NCBI RefSeq assembly: GCF_013426205.1 | Contig: NC_089428.1 | Span: 434,001-498,000, forward strand | Source: Metarhizium brunneum | Lineage: Eukaryota; Ascomycota; Sordariomycetes; Hypocreales; Clavicipitaceae | Direction: 5' to 3' | Length of the DNA stretch: 64,000 nucleotides | Part shown: piece after piece, positions 10,586-23,573 of the stretch | Layout of the letters: each line of letters starts with the position of its first letter | Numbering within the stretch: the first letter of the stretch is position 1 | Made by a program: the position numbers and the translations under genes | Notes under the pieces: generated by a model | What the model saw: only the letters and a program-made list of their open reading frames with translations | Told to the model about the DNA's origin: nothing | Database searches by the model: none

Positions 10586-11537
10586 TATTAAAAGCTTTTA
10601 TTTAAACTATTATTATATTACTTTAAGTAATACCTAATAATTATTAATATAATATTATATAAAACTATTATTATATTTAAATTAAATAAAACCTAAAAAA
10701 AACTAATAATTATTTCTACTTATAAAATACTTATTAAAATTATATACTTTTAAGAATAAATCTAATAAATAAAAAAAAAATAATAAGAATAAGCTATAAT
10801 TATTATTATAATTAAAAGAAATTTAAAAGAAATTTTTAGACTTAAAATATTAGAATTATATAATAAATTTTTAGGTATACTTTAAGAATTTTTTACTTAA
10901 CTTAAAGCTTATTATTAATAATTTTTAATTAAAATAAAAGAATTTTTTATTAAGGTATTATATATAAAAAAATATATAATAAAAGTAATATTTATATAAT
11001 TTAAACTTATTATAAAGGATTATTTTAATAAAAAAAAAATAATTATAAAAAAAAAACTAATATTATTTTTAAAAATTATAATAAATTTAAAAAAGCTATT
11101 AAAAAAACTTTTAAAATAATTAATAAAGTTAAAGCTATTAAGTATTATATTAATAAGCTTAAATAAAAAAAATTAATATCTAATTATATTATTTACTTTT
11201 AATAATTTATATTTTAGCTTAATTAAGAGAATAAACCTTTTATATTAGCTTTTTATAAAAAACTTAAAGAAAAAGTTAAGAATAAATTTTATAAAAAAAA
11301 TAAACTAAATAACTTATTAAATTATATTATTATAATAATATAAATTAATAATAAATAATATTAATAATATATATAAAAAAAATAAGATAAAAAAACCTAA
11401 AACCTTATTAAAAAAAAGAATTATTAAGCTAATTAATATAAAAAATATAATAAATTTATTACTTATAATTATACTTTTAACTTTAAATAAATAAAGCTTA
11501 ATATTATTAAAAAAAATAATAAAAAAAAAAAAAGAAA

Positions 11538-11579
11538 TATTATAATTATAAAAAACTAAGATATTTTATTAATAAATAT
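11538..11579 (+). pseudogene. E1 gag zinc-knuckle remnant
   Basis: Codons TAT-x2-TAT-x4-TAT-x4-TAT reproduce the CX2CX4HX4C spacing of a retroviral zinc knuckle with each Cys/His codon turned into Tyr (TGT or CAT to TAT). Identical spacing occurs in E2, E3 and E4. Confidence 0.85.
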
Positions 11580-14499
11580 AAAAAACCTAAAAAAAAATAA
11601 AAGCTAATATTAAAAAAAAATAAAATATAACTTAATTTTATTAATTAATAAAAAATTAAAATTATTAAATTAAAAGTAAAATATAAAAACCTTAATTAGA
11701 CTTTTTATTATAATAATAATTATTATATTTATATAAGTAATAAATAAAAAAAAATAGTTTTTAAAAAAACTAAGAAAACTAAAAAAAAAAGTTATAAATT
11801 TTATAAAAAATAGGCTATAAATAGCTAAATAATTAATATAAAAAAACCTAAATAAATAATTATTAAAAAAAAAAATACTTATAATAATAAAATAAAAGGA
11901 ATTTTATAAATTAAAATTATTAAAATATTTAAATAAAAACTTATATTAAAAAATTCTTAATTAAATATAATAATAAGTAAAAATAAGAAAAATTTAAAAG
12001 GAATAATAATATAAAAAAAAATAAAATATATAAATTTTTATTACTTTTAATAAATTAAAAAATAAAGTAAAAAAAATAAATATTAATAATAATAATATAA
12101 TTTTAAATACTTTAAAAGTATTTAAAAATAAATAAAATAAAAAAGAAATACTTATAAAGCTAATAATTATATAAAAATAAGCTATATAATAATATTTTTT
12201 TATATTAATAAGAAAATATTTTATAATTTTTATTTTAATAATAAATATTATTATAATAATAAAAAACTAAATATTATAATTTTTAAAAAAAAAAAAAAAT
12301 AATTTTAAATTTTTATTAAAATATATAAAATATATATATTTAATATAAGTATTATATATATTTATAATATATTAAGTATATTTTTAAATTAAAGTATAAT
12401 TAAATATATTTTTAATTAAAATAAAAAAATATTTAATTAAAATATTATACTTTAAATAAAAACTCTTAAAATAAAAAATAAAAATAATTAATAATAATTA
12501 AATAATAATTTTAAAACCTAATTTAAATATACCTATTAAATATTAAGCTTATATAAATCTTATAAATATATATAAATTAAATATATATTAATTATATATA
12601 TATATAAAAAATAAGTAATAATATTAATATATATATAAAAGAAAAATCCTAATATATAAAAAAAAGTTATTACTTAAATTACCTTAATATAAAATAAAAA
12701 ATTATATAATATACTTATTATTAAATTATTTAAAATATATAATAAATAAAGCTAAAAAATAATATAAATAATAATATAAAATATTAATAATATATAAATA
12801 AATATAATAAATATTAAATATACTTAAATAAAAAAACCTTAAAAGAATTATAAAATTAATATATTATAATAAATAATAATTAAATAAGTAATATAATAAA
12901 TAAAAGTTTAACTTTAAATATAATAAGAAATATATAATAAATTATAATAACTTAAAATATAAAAAGTATAAAAAAATAAAAAATTAAATTTATAACTACT
13001 TATATTAAATATTTAATAATAAGTTTTACTTTAAGTACTTATAAAATAAAATAAAATTTATAAAATAATATTAAAAAATAAAATAATAAATTATAAAAGA
13101 ATTTATTTTAAAAAACTTAAAAAATAAAATATATTATTTATAAAAAAGCTATAAATTAATATAAAAAAAAATACTAATAACCCTTAATATAACTAAAAGT
13201 AAATAAAGTAATAAAATAATATTAAATATTAAAATTATAAAATATTATATTTATATACTTATAAATAATAATATAATAAGTAATTATATTTTACTTAAAA
13301 TTATTAATTATTATTAATTATTATAAAAATATAAAAAGGTATTATATAAGTTAATTAATATTAAAAAAAAACTTTTTACTTATAATAATAAAATTATTAA
13401 TTAAGAAACTAATTATTTTAAAGTATAAATTTAAGGTTATTTAAAAGTAATTTAACTTAATATTATATATATATTAAAATATAACTTAATATTAAAGTAT
13501 TTATAATTATAAAAAAGTAATTTATTAATTAATTAAAAAATAAGCTAATTAAAGTAAAATAAAACTTTAAGCTAATAAAATTAATAAAATTTAAAAAAAA
13601 AAAAGTTTTTATTATAATTTAGCTTATAAATAAAGTTTTAAAAAAAAAAAACCTTTAAGTAAATTATTTAAAAACTAATAATAATAAATAAATAATATAA
13701 AAATAATAAATATAATAAAAAAATAATTAAATTTATTATAATAACCTTAATAATATTATAAATTAAAATATAAATAATAATAAATAATAAGAAAATAAAA
13801 GCTAAAATTTAAAAAATTATTATTATTTTAAGAAAAAACCTTATAAATATAAATAAAAAACTTAAAAAAAAAAAAAAAAAAAATAATAAAAATAATAAAA
13901 ACTAAAAAATAAAAAAAAAAAACCTTAAAAATATTTCTAAAAAATATTAAAAATATAAAAGATTATTTATAAAAAAATTAAAAACTAAATTATTAAAATA
14001 TAATTAATAAAATTATTAAATTAAATTAATAAATAAAAAGTTAATAATATTTTATAAAATTTATAATATAAATATAAAAAAACTTAAAATATTATAAAAA
14101 TATATTAATAAAATATTAATAAAAAGCTATATTAAAGTATTTATATTAAAAATTAAATATTTAATTATATTTATTTTAAAAAAAAATAAGAAATTATAAT
14201 TAATAATAAATTATTAATAATTAAATATAATTATTATAAAAAATTAAATATTATTATTATTTATTTTTAAATTATAAAATTAATTATATAAAATAAATTA
14301 ATTTATTATTTTAAACCTAAAAAAAATATATAATTTAATTTAAATAAAAAAAAGCTATAAATAAAAAATAATTTTTAAAATAAAATTTAAATTATTTAAA
14401 TACTTAATAATATTATTTAAGCTTATTAATATATTAATAATATTTTAATAAATAATTAATAATATATTATAAAAATATTTAAATAATTTTATAATAATA

Positions 14500-14511
14500 T
14501 ATTTAAATAAT
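14500..14511 (+). pseudogene. E1 reverse transcriptase active-site remnant (YLDD to YLNN)
   Basis: TAT TTA AAT AAT within a context readable as III-YLNN-ILIF. Both catalytic Asp codons (GAT) have become Asn (AAT) by G-to-A change. Confidence 0.85.
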
Positions 14512-15745
14512 ATATTAATTTTCTTAAAAACCTTAAAAAACTATAAAAAATATATATATAAAATATTATAAGTATTATAAAATATAAAATTATTAATAAA
14601 ACTAATAAAAAGTAAATTTTATACCTAAAAAATAAACTTTTTAAAATATATAATATAATTAAATAAAATATAAATAAAAAAAATAAAAATTAAAATAATA
14701 AAAAACTAATTAATATTAAAAAATATTAAGAATATATAAAGCTTTAAAAGCTTTATAAACTATTATAAAAAATTTATTAAAAATTATAATAAAATTATAA
14801 TACTTTTAAATAAACTTATTAAAAAAAATAAATAATAAAACTAAAATAATAAAATATAATATACTTTTAATAAAATTAAAAAACTTATTATATTTAAACT
14901 TATTTTAAAAACTTTTAATTTAAAAAAAAAATAAAATTAAAAACTAATTTATTAAATTTTACTTTAAAAATATAAGTTAAATAAAAAAATAATAATAAAA
15001 AACTATATTTTATTATATTTTATTTAAAAAAACTTTATAAAATAAAACTTAATTATTTTATTTATAATAAAAAATTCTTAATAATTATTAATACTTTTAA
15101 AAAGTTTAAATATTATTTTATAAAAAATAAATATAAAGTTAAAGTATATATTAATTATAAAAATATTTTTTATTTTATAATAATATAATAATTAAATAAA
15201 TAATAAATTTAATAAGCTAAATATTTTTTAGAATTTAATTATAAAATTATTTATTAAAAAAAATCTAAAAATAAATAAGTAAATACTTTAAGTTAAAAAA
15301 ATAATTATAATATAAAAGTACTTATAATAATAAAATAACTTCTTAAAATTAATAAAAATAATAACTTTTAATAAAAATAATTAAATATTATATTAAAAGT
15401 ATAAAAAAAAACCTAATATATAATAAAATATATTAATAAATAATAAATAATATATAATATATTAAGAATATATTAATAAAATATATATATTACTTAAAAA
15501 AAGTATTAATATATAAAGAAAAAATCTAAATATTATTAGACTTATAAGAAAAATATATTAAAAAAATATATAAATACTTAGTTTATAAATATTAAAAAAT
15601 CTATAAAATACTAAATAAAATATAATAATAATATAATTTTTTAGGAATTAAGAAAATAATTAAAAAAGTTATTAATAAATATATATAATATAAAAAAAAT
15701 AAGGCTTTATAATATAAGCTATATAAAAAATTATAATTATTATTA

Positions 15746-16198
15746 TGTTACGACCTAGCCGCAAGCTGCAGTGTAGGTCGCAGAATAGGCCGACTATATA
15801 AGCCACCTCGCGGAGGAATAAGGCTTATATTAAAAAAATAATCAGAGTATATAAGGTAATTATAAGAGTTATCTTATAATTAGAATAATTATTATATAAG
15901 TTAATATAATTACCTTATAATTAGGATAACTTATAATTAGAAGTTACTTTTAAGAAAGAGTAATTACCTTATATATAAGAACCTTAATTTTACTTTATAA
16001 ATAAACTTTAGCTTCTTAGCTTTTAATACTAATTATTATATTAAATAAGCTTTACTTATAACTCTTTAACTCTAATTACTTAGTTATGGTTTATAACCTA
16101 TTACTAATATAATACCTAACTGCTTAGATTAATTACCTTAATAGCTTTATTAATATAAATTATAACTAGTTTATCCCTTAAGAATCTTAGCTATTATA
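15746..16198 (+). repeat. E2 5' LTR (453 bp)
   Basis: Starts TGTTACGACCTAGCCGCAAG in nearly unmutated form and ends in the RIPed form CTATTATA. U3 occupies roughly the first 240 nt and differs from E1 and from E3/E4; from about 15990 (R-U5) all four copies align. Confidence 0.9.
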
Positions 16199-17169
16199 TA
16201 TTAAAAGCTCTTATTTAGACTATTACTATATTACTCTAAGTAATACCTAATAATTATTAATATAATATTATATAAGATTATTATTATATTTAAATTAAAT
16301 AAAACCTAAGAAGAATTAATAATTATTTTTACTTATAAGATACTTATTAAAATTATATACTTTTAAGAATAGGTCTAATAAATAAAAAAAGAATAATAAG
16401 AATAAGCTATAATTATTATTATAATTAAAAAGAACTTAAAAGAAATCCTTAGATCTAAAGTACTAAGATTATATAATAAATCCCTAGGTATACTTTAAGG
16501 ATTCCATACTTAACTTAAAGCTTATTATTAATAATTCTTAAATAAAATAAAAGAATCTTTTATTAAGGTACTTTATATAAAAGGATATATAATAAGAGTA
16601 ATACTTATATAGTTTAAACTTATTATAAGGGATTACCTTAATAAAAAAAAAAATAATTATAAAAAAGAAACTAATATTATTTTTAAAAGTTATAATAAAT
16701 TTAAAAAAGCTATTAAAAAGGCCTTTAAAATAGTTAATAAAGCTAGAGCTATTAAGTATTATATTAATAGGCTTAAGTAAAAGGAATTAATATCTAATTA
16801 TATTACTTACTTTAAATAACTTATATCTTAGTTAAATAACTTATATCTTAGCTTAATTAAGAGAATAAGCCTCTTATATTAGCTTTTTATAAAGGACTTA
16901 AGGAAGAAGTTAAAAATAAACTTTATAAAGAGAATAAACTAAATAACTTATTAAATTATATTATTATAATAATATAAATTAATAATAAATAATATTAATA
17001 ATATATATAAAAGAAATAAGATAAGAGAACCTAAAGCCTTATTAAAGGAAAGAGTTATTAAGCTAATTAATATAAAAAGTATAATAAACCTATTACTTAT
17101 AATTATATTTTTAACCTTAAATAAATAAAGCTTAATATTATTAAGAAAAATAATAAAAAGGAAAAGAAA

Positions 17170-17211
17170 TATTATAATTATAAAAAACTAAGATATTTTA
17201 CTAATAAATAT
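17170..17211 (+). pseudogene. E2 gag zinc-knuckle remnant
   Basis: TAT codons at 17170, 17179, 17194 and 17209 sit exactly at the CX2CX4HX4C positions; the intervening codons read KKLR and FTNK, as in a gag nucleocapsid knuckle. Confidence 0.88.
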
Positions 17212-19809
17212 AAGAAACCTAAGAAAGAATAAAAGTTAATACTAAAAGGAGGTAAAAAATAACTTAATTCTACTAATTAATAAAAAATTAAAGTTATTAA
17301 ATTAAAGGTAGAATATAAGAACCTTAACTAAACCTTTTATTATAATAATAACTATTATATTTATATAAGTAATAAATAAGAAAAAGGATAATTTTTAAAA
17401 GAATTAAGAAAACTAAAAAAAAAAGTTATAAACTTTATAAGAAATAAGCTATAAGTAGCTAAATAACTAGTATAAAAAGACCTAGATAAATAATTACTAA
17501 AAAAAAGAATACTTATAATAATAAGATAAAAGAAACTTTATAAACTAAAATTATTAAAATATTTAAATAAAAACTTATACTAAGAAATTCTTAATTAGGT
17601 ATAATAATAAGTAAAAGTAAAAAAAATTTAAAGGGAATAATAATATAAAGAGGAGTAAAACATATAAATTCTTATTACCTTTAATAAACTAAAAAATAAA
17701 GTAAAAGAAATAAGTATTAATAATAATAATATAATTTTAAATACTTTAAAAGTATCTAAAAATAAATAAAGTAAAGAAAAAACGCTTATAAAGCTAATAA
17801 TTATATAAGAATAAGCTATATAATAATATTTCCTTATATTAATAAGAAAATATTTTATAATTCTTATCTTAATAATAAATATTATTATAATAATAAAAAA
17901 CTAAATATTATAATTTTTAAAAAAAAAAAAGAAAAATAATTCTAGACTCTTACTAAGATATATAAAATATATATATTTAATATAGGTATTATATATATTT
18001 ATAATATATTAGGTATACTTTTAAATTAAGGTATAATTAAATATATTTTTAATTAAAATAAAAGGATATTTAATTAAAGTATTATACTTTAAATAAAAAC
18101 TCCTAAAATAAAAAGTAAAAATAATTAATAATAATTAAATAATAATCTTAGAACCTAATTTAAATATATTTATTAAATATTAAGTATATATAGATTTTAT
18201 AAACGTATATAAATTAAATATATATTAATTATATATATATATAAAGAATAAGTAATAATATTAGTATATATATAAGGGAAAAATCCTAATATATAAAAGA
18301 GAGCTATTACTTAAATCACCTTAATATAAAATAAAAAACTATATAGTATACCTATTATTAAATTACTTAAAATATATAATAAATAAGGCTAAAAAGTAGT
18401 ATAAGTAATAATATAAAATACTAATAATATATAAATAAATATAATAAGTATTAAATATACTTAAATAAAAAAACCTTAAGGGAATTATAAAATTAATATA
18501 TTATAATAAATAAAATCTAAATAAGTAGTATAATAAATAGAAGTTTAACCCTAGATATAATAAGAAATATATAATAAATTATAATAACCTAAAATATAAA
18601 AAGTATAAAAAAATAAAAAACTAAATTTATAATTACTTATATTAAATATTTAATAATAGGTTTTACTTTAAGTACTTATAAAATAAAATAAAACCTATAA
18701 AATAATACTAGGAAATAAAATAATAAATCGTAGAAGAATCTATTCTAAAAAACTTAAAAAATAAGGCATATTATCTATAAAAGGGCTATAAGCTAATATA
18801 AAAAGAAAAATACTAATAACCCTTAATATAACTAAAAGTAAATAAAGTAATAAAATCATATTAGATATTAAAGTTATAAAATATTATATTTATATACTTA
18901 TAAATAATAATATAATAAGTAATTATATTTTACTTAGAGTTATAAATTATTATTAATTACCATAAAAATATAAAAAGATATTATATAAGTTAATTAATAT
19001 TAAAGGAAAACTTTTTACTTATAATAATAGAATTATTAACTAAGAGATTAATTATCTTAAAGTATAGATTTAAGGTTATTTAAAAGTAATTTAACTTAAT
19101 ATTATAAATATATTAAAATATAACCTAGTATTAAAGTACTTATAGTTATAGAAGAGTAACCTACTAATTAACTAAAGAATAAGCTAATTAAAATAAAATA
19201 AGACTTTAAGCTAATAAAATTAATAAAATTTAAAAGAAAAAATAAAATTTTATTATAACTTAGCTTATAAATAAAGTTCTAAAAAAAAAAAAACCTTTAA
19301 GTAAGTTATTTAAGGACTAATAATAATAAATAAGTAATAAAAAAGTAATTAAAATAATTAGATTTATTATAATAACCTTAATAATATTATAAACTAAGAT
19401 ATAAACTATAATAAGTAATAAGAAAATAAAAACTAAAATCTAAAAGGTTATTATTACCTTAAGGAAAAACCTTATAAATATAAATAAGAAACTTAAAAAA
19501 GAAAAAAGAAATAAAAATAATAAAGATAATAAAAGCCTAATAATAAAAAAAAAAAAACTTAAAAATATCCTTAAAAAATACTAAAAATATAAAAAATTAT
19601 TTATAAAAAAATTAAAAACTAGATTATTAAAATATAATTAATAAGATTATTAAATTAACTTAATAAATAAAAAATTAATAATATTTTATAAGATTTATAA
19701 CTTAAATATAAAAGAACTTAAAATACTATAAGAATATATTAATAAAATATTAGTAAAAGGCTATATTAAAGTATTTATATTAAAAGCTAAATACCTAGTT
19801 ATATTTATT

Positions 19810-20330
19810 TTAAAAAAGAATAAAAAACTATAATTAATAGTAGACTATTAGTAATTAAACGTGATTACTATAAAGGATTAAATACTATTACTACTTATAT
19901 CAGAACTATAAAACTAATTATATAGTATAAATTAGTTTATTATAATAGACCTAAAAGGAGTATATAACTTAATTTAAATAAAAAAGGGTTATAAATAGAT
20001 AATAGCCTTTAAAATAAAGTTTAGACTATTTAAATATTTAGTAATACTAATAAGGCTTACTAATATACTAATAATATTCTAGAGAATAATTAATAATATA
20101 TTATAAGAATATTTAAATAACTTTATAGTAGTATATCTTAATAATATATTAATCTTCTTAAAAACCCTAAAAAACTATAAAGAATACGTATATATAGTAC
20201 TAAAAACGCTATAAAACGCTAAATTATTACTTAAACTAATAAAATATAAGTTCTATACATAAGAAGTAGACTTCCTAGGATACATAATATAACTAAATAA
20301 GATATAAATAAAAAAGATAAAAATTAAGGT
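19810..20330 (+). pseudogene. E2 reverse transcriptase domain remnant
   Basis: Recognisable blocks in one frame, interrupted by TAA/TAG at former Gln/Trp/Arg codons: LIVDY, LNVITIKD, ISEL, IIIDLKGVYNLI, then IVVYLNNILIF with YLDD changed to YLNN at 20134-20145, then KFYT-EVDFLGYII near 20248-20290. These are hallmark Ty3/gypsy RT motifs. Both catalytic Asp codons of the YLDD box are lost. Confidence 0.9.
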
Positions 20331-21199
20331 AATAAAAAACTAGCTAATACTAAAAAATATTAAGGATATATAAAGCTTTAAAGGCTTTATAAATTACTAT
20401 AAGAAATTTATTAAGAGCTATAATAAGATTATAGCGCTCTTAAATAAACTTATTAAAAAGGATAAGTAATAGAATTAAAATAATAAGGTATAATATACCT
20501 TTAATAAAATTAAAAAGCTTATTATATTTAAACTTATTTTAAGAACTTTTAACCTAAAAAAGAAAATAAAATTAAAAACTAACTTATTAGACTTTACTTT
20601 AAGAGTATAAGTTAATTAATAAGATAATAATAAAAAACTATATCTTATTATATTTTACTTAAAGAAACTTTATAAAGTAAAACTTAATTACCTTATTTAT
20701 AATAAAGAATTCCTAGTAATTATTAATACTTTTAAGGAATTTAAATACTACCTTATAAGAAGTAAATATAAGATTAAAGTATATATTAATCATAAAAATA
20801 TCTTTTACTTTATAATAATATAATAATTAAATAAATAATAAATTTAATAAGCTAAATATCTTTTAGAATTTAACTATAAAATTATTTATTAAAAAGAATC
20901 TAAAAACAGATAAGTAAACGCTTTAAGTTAAAAAAGTAACTATAATATAAAAGTACTTATAGTAATAAGATAATTCCTTAAAATTAATAAAAAAGGTAAC
21001 TTTTAGTAAAGATAACTTAATATTATATTAAAAGTATAAAAAAAAGACCTAATATATAAGAAAATATACTAATAAGTAATAAATAATATATAATATATTA
21101 AAGATATACTAATAAGATATATATATTACCTAAGAGGAGTACTAATATATAAAGAGAAAATCTAAATACTACTAGAATTATAAGAAGAATATATTAAAG

Positions 21200-21520
21200 A
21201 AATATATAAATACTTAGTTTATAAATATTAAGGAATCTATAAAATATTAAATAAGATATAATAATAATATAATTTCTTAGGAATTAAGAAAATAATTAAA
21301 AAGGTTATTAATAAATATATATAATATAAAAAAAATAAGGCTTTATAATATAAGCTATATAAAGAATTATAACTACTATTAGTACTAATATAACTATAGG
21401 AATTAATAGCTTTTAATTATATTATAAAGCTATTAATATTAAAAAAACTAATAACTAATATAGAATATAATAGTATATTTATGGTTATAAATAGACTTAT
21501 AAAGTATAAATACTTTTTAT
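21200..21520 (+). pseudogene. E2 integrase remnant
   Basis: The N-terminal zinc-binding part is readable as IYKYLVYKY-GIYK, with Tyr replacing the His residues of the HHCC domain. The core retains SIFMVINRLIKYKYF (21472-21516), the RIPed form of the gypsy VVDRLTKYAHF block, with catalytic Asp changed to Asn at 21490-21492. Confidence 0.85.
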
Positions 21521-22275
21521 TATATAAAGAAGTAAGTAATATAAAAGAACTTATATATATATTTTTATAAATAATAATAAGTAATTATAAGCTATTAAAG
21601 GAAATTATATTAAATAAAAAAAGTATATTTACCTTTAAATTTTAATAAGTACTTATAATATAACTTAAAATAAATTATAAGTTAAGTATTATATATTATT
21701 TATAAATAAATAAATAAATAAAAAGATTAAACTAAATACTTAAATAATATCTATAATATTATATTAATTATTAATAAAATAATTAAGTTAAATAATTACT
21801 TATAGTATAATTAGCTTATAATAGCTTAATATTAGAATTAATAAAGTAAATACTAGCTTATATTAATTATAGATTTAACCCTAAAGTATTTTAAATATAA
21901 CATAAAGAACTATAAGTAAAATAAGTAATATTATAAGTAAATAAATTAAAGAAATTATATAAAGAAATATAATATAAATTAGAATTTATATAAAAAAGAA
22001 TAATATAATATTATAATTAAAAAAGATTAAAAGGATTAATTTTTAGGGAGGAAAACATGGTTTACCTACTCTAATAAAACATTAAAATAACATGATTAAG
22101 TAATAAATTAAACTATAAAAAATTAGGACTATTTATTATTAAAAAATAAATATTAATAAATAATTATAAACTTTTATTATTAAAGATTATAAGGAATTAT
22201 CTTATAATATATATTTTACTTCTTAAGAAAGTATTAAATAATATACTAATAAAAAAAGATATTAAAGTCTTAGAT

Positions 22276-22402
22276 AATAAAGAATATAAAGTAAAATAAA
22301 TCCTAGATATAAGGATAAAAAATAAAATATACTAGTACCTTATTAAGTAAAAAGACTATAAATATAAAGAAAACATATAGGAACCTATAAAGCACCTAAA
22401 AA
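22276..22402 (+). pseudogene. E2 chromodomain remnant
   Basis: Reads DNKEYKVK-stop-ILDIRIKNKIY, then YLIK-stop-KDYKYKENI-stop-EPIKHL. The stops replace Glu/Gln or Trp codons, notably the two Trp of the chromodomain YLVKWKGY and NTWEP boxes. This places the element among chromoviruses. Confidence 0.88.
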
Positions 22403-22429
22403 AGTACTAGTACCTATTAAGGTAATTCT

Positions 22430-23100
22430 ACTAGAAGTATTACTAAAATTAGTAAATCCTAGGTTTATAAGTAAGGAAGAAGATAATATAATATTTAGAT
22501 ATATATTATCTTAGACCCTTTTAAAATTAGCGTCTAATAAACCAGAAAAAAAAGGATAGTTTTTAGCTATATAATACTTTTTATACTTAGCCTTTTTCCT
22601 TTTTATATATTTTAACTCCTTTATATTATTAATACCTTATAAAATTACTTATATTATTTTCTTAAATTATATTTTTTTTTATTTCTTAAGGTAAAGGACT
22701 TTCTTCTTTATAGCCTTTAACTTAAACTTAAGCTTAGTATATTAATTAGTTATCTTTTAAAGCTAAGTAAAAGTAATACTTAAAATATTATATTATAAGT
22801 ATTTTAAGTAAATATACTTAAAATATTATAAGGAATTAATAAGTAATACCTTATAAGAAAAAATACTCTAAGAGAAATAAGTAAAGTAAGATAATATATT
22901 AATTAAATAAAAGAGAATAGCCAAAAGAAGATTATTAAAATAAAGTAATAACTTACTTTTTAATTTACTTTTAAAAACATGGCTAAATATAATATCAGAA
23001 AGATATTATAAAAAATAAAAAAAGATAAGAAAACTTATAACTAATATAAGCAAGGGAAAAAAGCTACTTATAATATAGGACTTAGGCCTTAAGAATAAGA
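22430..23100 (-). other. E2 3' tail with coding-like antisense strand
   Basis: Downstream of the chromodomain the strand bias flips to pyrimidine-rich on the plus strand. Read on the minus strand, 22720 to 22430 is open except for TAA/TAG that could be former CAA/CAG, giving text such as NNIKELKYIKRKKAKYKKYY. E4 (49360-49640) and E3 (27340-27560, mirrored) carry the same block; E1 does not. This could be an extra antisense gene or a biased non-coding tail. Tentative. Confidence 0.35.
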
Positions 23101-23120
23101 TTATAGAAGAGGGGATATTA

Positions 23121-23573
23121 TATTATAACCTAGCTATAAGCTATAATATAAGTCGCAGAATAGGCTAATTATATAAGCTACCTTGCAAAAGGATAAGGCT
23201 TATATTAAAAAAATAATTAGAGTATATAAGGTAATTATAAGAGTTATTTTATAATTAGAATAATTACTATATAAGTTAATATAATTACCTTATAATTAGG
23301 ATAACTTATAATTAAAAGTTACTCTTAAGAAAAAGTAACCACCTTATATATAAGAACCCTAATTTTACTTTATAAATAAACTCTAGCTTCTTAGCTTTTA
23401 ATATTAATTATTATATTAAATAAGCTTTACTTATAACTCTTTAACTCTGATTACTTAGTTATAGTTTATAACCTATTACTAATATAACACCTAACTACTT
23501 AGATTAACTGCCCTAGTGGCTTTGCTAATATAAACTACAACTAGTTTATCCCTTAGGAACCTTAGCCATTACA
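23121..23573 (+). repeat. E2 3' LTR (453 bp)
   Basis: Starts TATTATAACC (RIPed TGTTACGACC) after the polypurine tract and ends GCCATTACA in nearly unmutated form, the mirror image of the 5' LTR damage pattern. Confidence 0.9.

Larger units (their letters stand above)
15746..23573 (+). mobile_element. E2: least-mutated chromovirus-type LTR retrotransposon, nested in E1
   Basis: Paired 453-bp LTRs (15746-16198, 23121-23573) with 5-bp flanks TATTA (15741-15745) and TACTA (23574-23578), one RIP transition apart. On both sides E1 integrase sequence is interrupted and continues, proving nesting. Order: gag zinc knuckle (17170-17211), reverse transcriptase (about 19810-20330), integrase (about 21200-21520), chromodomain (22276-22402), 3' tail, purine tract AGAAGAGGGGA just before the 3' LTR. 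Domain order RT-IN-chromodomain makes it a Ty3/gypsy chromovirus. It retains more G and C than E1, consistent with later arrival. No frame is intact. Confidence 0.95.
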
